Part shown: in pieces, positions 5,001 to 5,696 of the stretch | Numbering within the stretch: the stretch's first letter is position 1 | How the letters are laid out: each line of letters opens with the position of its first letter | Source: JBDHRG01 sp039807445 | Lineage (GTDB): Bacteria; Pseudomonadota; Gammaproteobacteria; Competibacterales; Competibacteraceae | Reading direction: 5' to 3' | DNA: 5,696 nt | Assembly (NCBI GenBank): GCA_039807445.1 | Contig: JBDHRG010000228.1 | Coordinates: forward strand, 1 to 5,696 | Position numbers and translations under genes: made by a program | Notes under the pieces: model-generated | Databases searched by the model: none | Told to the model about the DNA's origin: nothing | What the model saw: the letters and a program-made list of their open reading frames with translations, nothing else

Positions 5001-5065
5001 TCGGCGTGGTGCTCGGCGGCGTCGTGGCGCTGCTGCTGAAGGCGTTCTTCCCGGCGGCGGGCTGA
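4997..5065 (+). CDS. Possible 22-residue hydrophobic peptide coupled to the DUF2442 gene
   Basis: The ATG overlaps the DUF2442 stop codon in an ATGA, as in the previous gene pair, and the frame ends in TGA at 5063-5065. The peptide, MIGVVLGGVVALLLKAFFPAAG, has a hydrophobic stretch of 14 residues, then Lys15 and AFFP. It would insert in the inner membrane and is similar in size to small membrane toxins, but no homology is claimed. No separate ribosome binding site is clear, so it would depend on coupling. The same frame is open well upstream of the ATG, so it could be the chance tail of an overlapping frame. Confidence 0.3.
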   Translation: MIGVVLGGVVALLLKAFFPAAG

Positions 5066-5194
5066 TCACCTGCCGAACGCGAGTCTGAAACCCCCGTGCT
5101 GGCTATTCTGGCTACGGCGGCTAGACAGCCCGCATGTACGTCGTCGGCCGGGGCATATACCCCTTGCGCCGGGAGCCCGAAATCGCGAATCAAC
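5066..5194. other. Non-coding stretch downstream of the DUF2442 cassette
   Basis: I see no convincing gene here on either strand. A weak GGGG-CATATA-CCCC stem lies at 5150-5163, and CTGGCTA is repeated within about ten bases near 5098-5114. No terminator with a T-run follows the cassette. Confidence 0.4.
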
Positions 5195-5283
5195 GTTCAC
5201 GAAGTTCACAACGTTCACGCGCCCAGCAACGACGCGGGTTGCGGACGTGAACTTGGCGAGCACGACGTTCACCCGAGGTTCAT
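5195..5283. repeat. Iteron-like GTTCAC/GTGAAC repeat cluster
   Basis: GTTCAC occurs at 5195, 5204 and 5213, spaced exactly 9 bp. An inverted copy GTGAAC stands at 5247, a further direct copy at 5267 and a one-mismatch copy (GTTCAT) at 5278. AAGTTCAC (5202-5209) and GTGAACTT (5247-5254) form an 8-bp inverted repeat. Most copies extend to ACGTTCAC. Short iterated sites like these bind replication initiators. From memory, the alpha protein of satellite phage P4 binds iterons with a GGTGAAC core, which this resembles. No initiator gene is in the window. Confidence 0.6.
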
Positions 5284-5358
5284 CGCGCCCGGCACTGCCG
5301 CCGCGGCGCTGAGTGCGAGCCGGCGCGCAACTGGCCACGATTAGCCGCGAAGCGTCTA

Positions 5359-5380
5359 ATTGGACACGAGCATGTCCAAT
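5359..5380. promoter_or_regulatory. Perfect palindrome, possible repressor operator
   Basis: ATTGGACA (5359-5366) and TGTCCAAT (5373-5380) form an 8-bp inverted repeat around CGAGCA. It lies between the iterons and the Ash-like frame, about 100 nt before its ATG. The size fits a dimeric phage-type regulator. The flanking 5284-5358 and 5381-5480 contain no gene that I can support, only a 6-bp stem GCCTGG/CCAGGC near 5402-5421. Confidence 0.45.
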
Positions 5381-5480
5381 GGCACGTGCTCGAGGAGCCG
5401 AGCCTGGCTGCGCGACCAGGCGCCGGCGCGACGCACAGTTCGGGCGACGGTGCCCGATTCGGCCTCGACAGTCGACTATC

Positions 5481-5696
5481 ATGCCGACGCCCTCGATAGA
5501 GATTCGCGATTTCGCCTGGCCGGCGAGCTGCGGCAGACTGGCCGCGCCCCGGCGGAAAAGGCCGGGGTCGGGCGTGGAAACCCGGGAAAGCAAAGGCGCG
5601 ACAGCGCCATCGATGACCATCGCGGGCGCTTTTTTGTTGCCCGCGATGTGCGCTATGGCGGGCCGCGCGGGGCAGCCTTCGGGCTGGCCGGTTCCC
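5481..5696 (+). CDS. Ash/Icd-like phage protein, N-terminal part, running off the window
   Basis: From the ATG at 5481 the frame stays open for 72 codons to the edge. It starts MPTPSIEIRDFAWP, continues with a basic middle (PRRKRPGSGVETRESKG), then MTIAGAFLLPAMCAM (45-59), and ends with GRAGQPSGWPVP (61-72). The last block is the hallmark I associate with Ash and 'Icd-like host cell division inhibitor' proteins of P4-type satellites and prophages; that match is from memory. In P4 the region encoding such products overlaps the RNA-based immunity locus upstream of the alpha primase gene. No good ribosome binding site precedes the ATG, so the start is uncertain; translation might begin at Met45, Met56 or Met59. 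The DNA is unusually rich in hairpins, including a canonical terminator inside the frame, so some of it may act mainly as RNA. Confidence 0.5.
   Translation, partial: MPTPSIEIRDFAWPASCGRLAAPRRKRPGSGVETRESKGATAPSMTIAGAFLLPAMCAMAGRAGQPSGWPVP
5547..5567 (+). other. Strong RNA hairpin within the Ash-like frame
   Basis: CCCCGGC (5547-5553) pairs perfectly with GCCGGGG (5561-5567) around the 7-nt loop GGAAAAG. It precedes the terminator region and could be part of a structured regulatory RNA such as a P4 CI-type RNA. That role is inference. Confidence 0.4.
5595..5647 (+). terminator. Attenuator-like intrinsic terminator with competing stems
   Basis: Three overlapping stems are visible. Stem 1 pairs GGCGC (5595-5599) with GCGCC (5604-5608). 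Stem 2 pairs AGCGCC (5603-5608) with GGCGCT (5625-5630), continues inward with CGAT/ATCG after a 2-by-2 internal loop, and is followed by TTTTT: a canonical terminator. Stem 3 pairs ATCGCGGGC (5619-5627) with GCCCGCGAT (5639-5647), placing the T-run in its loop. Stems 1 and 3 each exclude stem 2. Confidence 0.55.
5673..5686 (+). other. UUCG tetraloop hairpin encoding the QPSG motif
   Basis: CAGCC (5673-5677) pairs with GGCTG (5682-5686) around TTCG, giving a very stable C(UUCG)G tetraloop in RNA. It coincides with the codons for Gln-Pro-Ser-Gly-Trp in the Ash-like frame. Confidence 0.5.

Larger units (their letters stand above)
2676..5696. mobile_element. P4-like integrative element or satellite prophage, one end, continuing past the window
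   Basis: The left boundary is the split tRNA-Val at 2638-2687. The element carries a tyrosine integrase 195 nt inside that boundary, short repeats next to the att core, a DUF4160/DUF2442 accessory cassette, iteron-like repeats and an Ash/Icd-like frame. This composition fits P4-type satellites and related genomic islands. No structural phage gene, relaxase or type IV secretion gene is visible, and the right end is outside the window. Confidence 0.75.

Noticed and set aside
4051..5193. Minus-strand open frames opposite the DUF4160/DUF2442 genes
   Set aside because: Their composition is Arg/Pro/Ser-rich and they lie antisense to two recognised domains that are linked by an ATGA overlap.
5195..5218. 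CRISPR-like or integron attC repeats
   Set aside because: The repeated unit is only 6-9 bp with 9-bp spacing and no spacers, and no attC R' and R'' core sites are found. Iterons fit better.
5066..5620. Minus-strand 184-residue open frame
   Set aside because: It would translate the iterons as repeated Val-Asn and the Ash-like hairpins as Arg-rich sequence. No family is recognised and there is no convincing start.

Overview
This GC-rich window looks like a gammaproteobacterial chromosome, most likely of the Xanthomonadales (Lysobacter, Luteimonas or Xanthomonas relatives). The grounds are an E. coli-like riboflavin synthase, a CCA-encoding tRNA-Val fragment and an ArfA-like ribosome-rescue gene. 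The genus is inference, because no database could be searched. Positions 1 to about 2675 read as host chromosome. Positions from about 2676 to the right edge read as one end of an integrated P4-like element.

Chromosomal part. On the minus strand lie the first 76 codons of an ABC-type amino-acid substrate-binding protein (1-229) and a complete ornithine cyclodeaminase/mu-crystallin-family reductase (415-1353), probably a pyrroline-2-carboxylate reductase. Together they suggest uptake and catabolism of an amino acid or imino acid. On the plus strand are a possible 36-residue membrane protein (1443-1553) and the riboflavin synthase gene (1667-2275). Riboflavin synthase converges on a small minus-strand gene (start at 2431) that resembles arfA. 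A perfect 19-bp inverted repeat (2291-2330) ends the riboflavin synthase transcript and lies inside the arfA-like reading frame. That is the arrangement expected for an ArfA made from stop-less mRNA.

Junction. Positions 2638-2687 are the 3' 50 nt of a tRNA-Val (anticodon CAC) on the minus strand, followed by its own terminator (2585-2629). The 5' part of the tRNA is absent. Unrelated, AT-richer DNA begins exactly at the anticodon stem, and a complete tyrosine integrase follows (2882-4168). This is an attachment-site junction with a probable crossover in the anticodon loop. The intact tRNA should lie at the other end of the element, outside the window.

Element part. After the integrase comes a tightly coupled cassette: a DUF4160 protein (4330-4557), a DUF2442 protein with an added helix-turn-helix (4554-5000) and a possible 22-residue hydrophobic peptide (4997-5065), each joined by an ATGA overlap. 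The following roughly 400 bp hold no convincing gene. They contain iteron-like GTTCAC/GTGAAC repeats (5195-5283) and a perfect palindrome (5359-5380). The window ends inside a frame starting at 5481 that resembles the Ash/Icd-like family of P4-type elements. The DNA of this frame is packed with hairpins, including a canonical terminator and competing stems. Iterons plus an Ash-like leader predict a P4-type primase-helicase just beyond the right edge.
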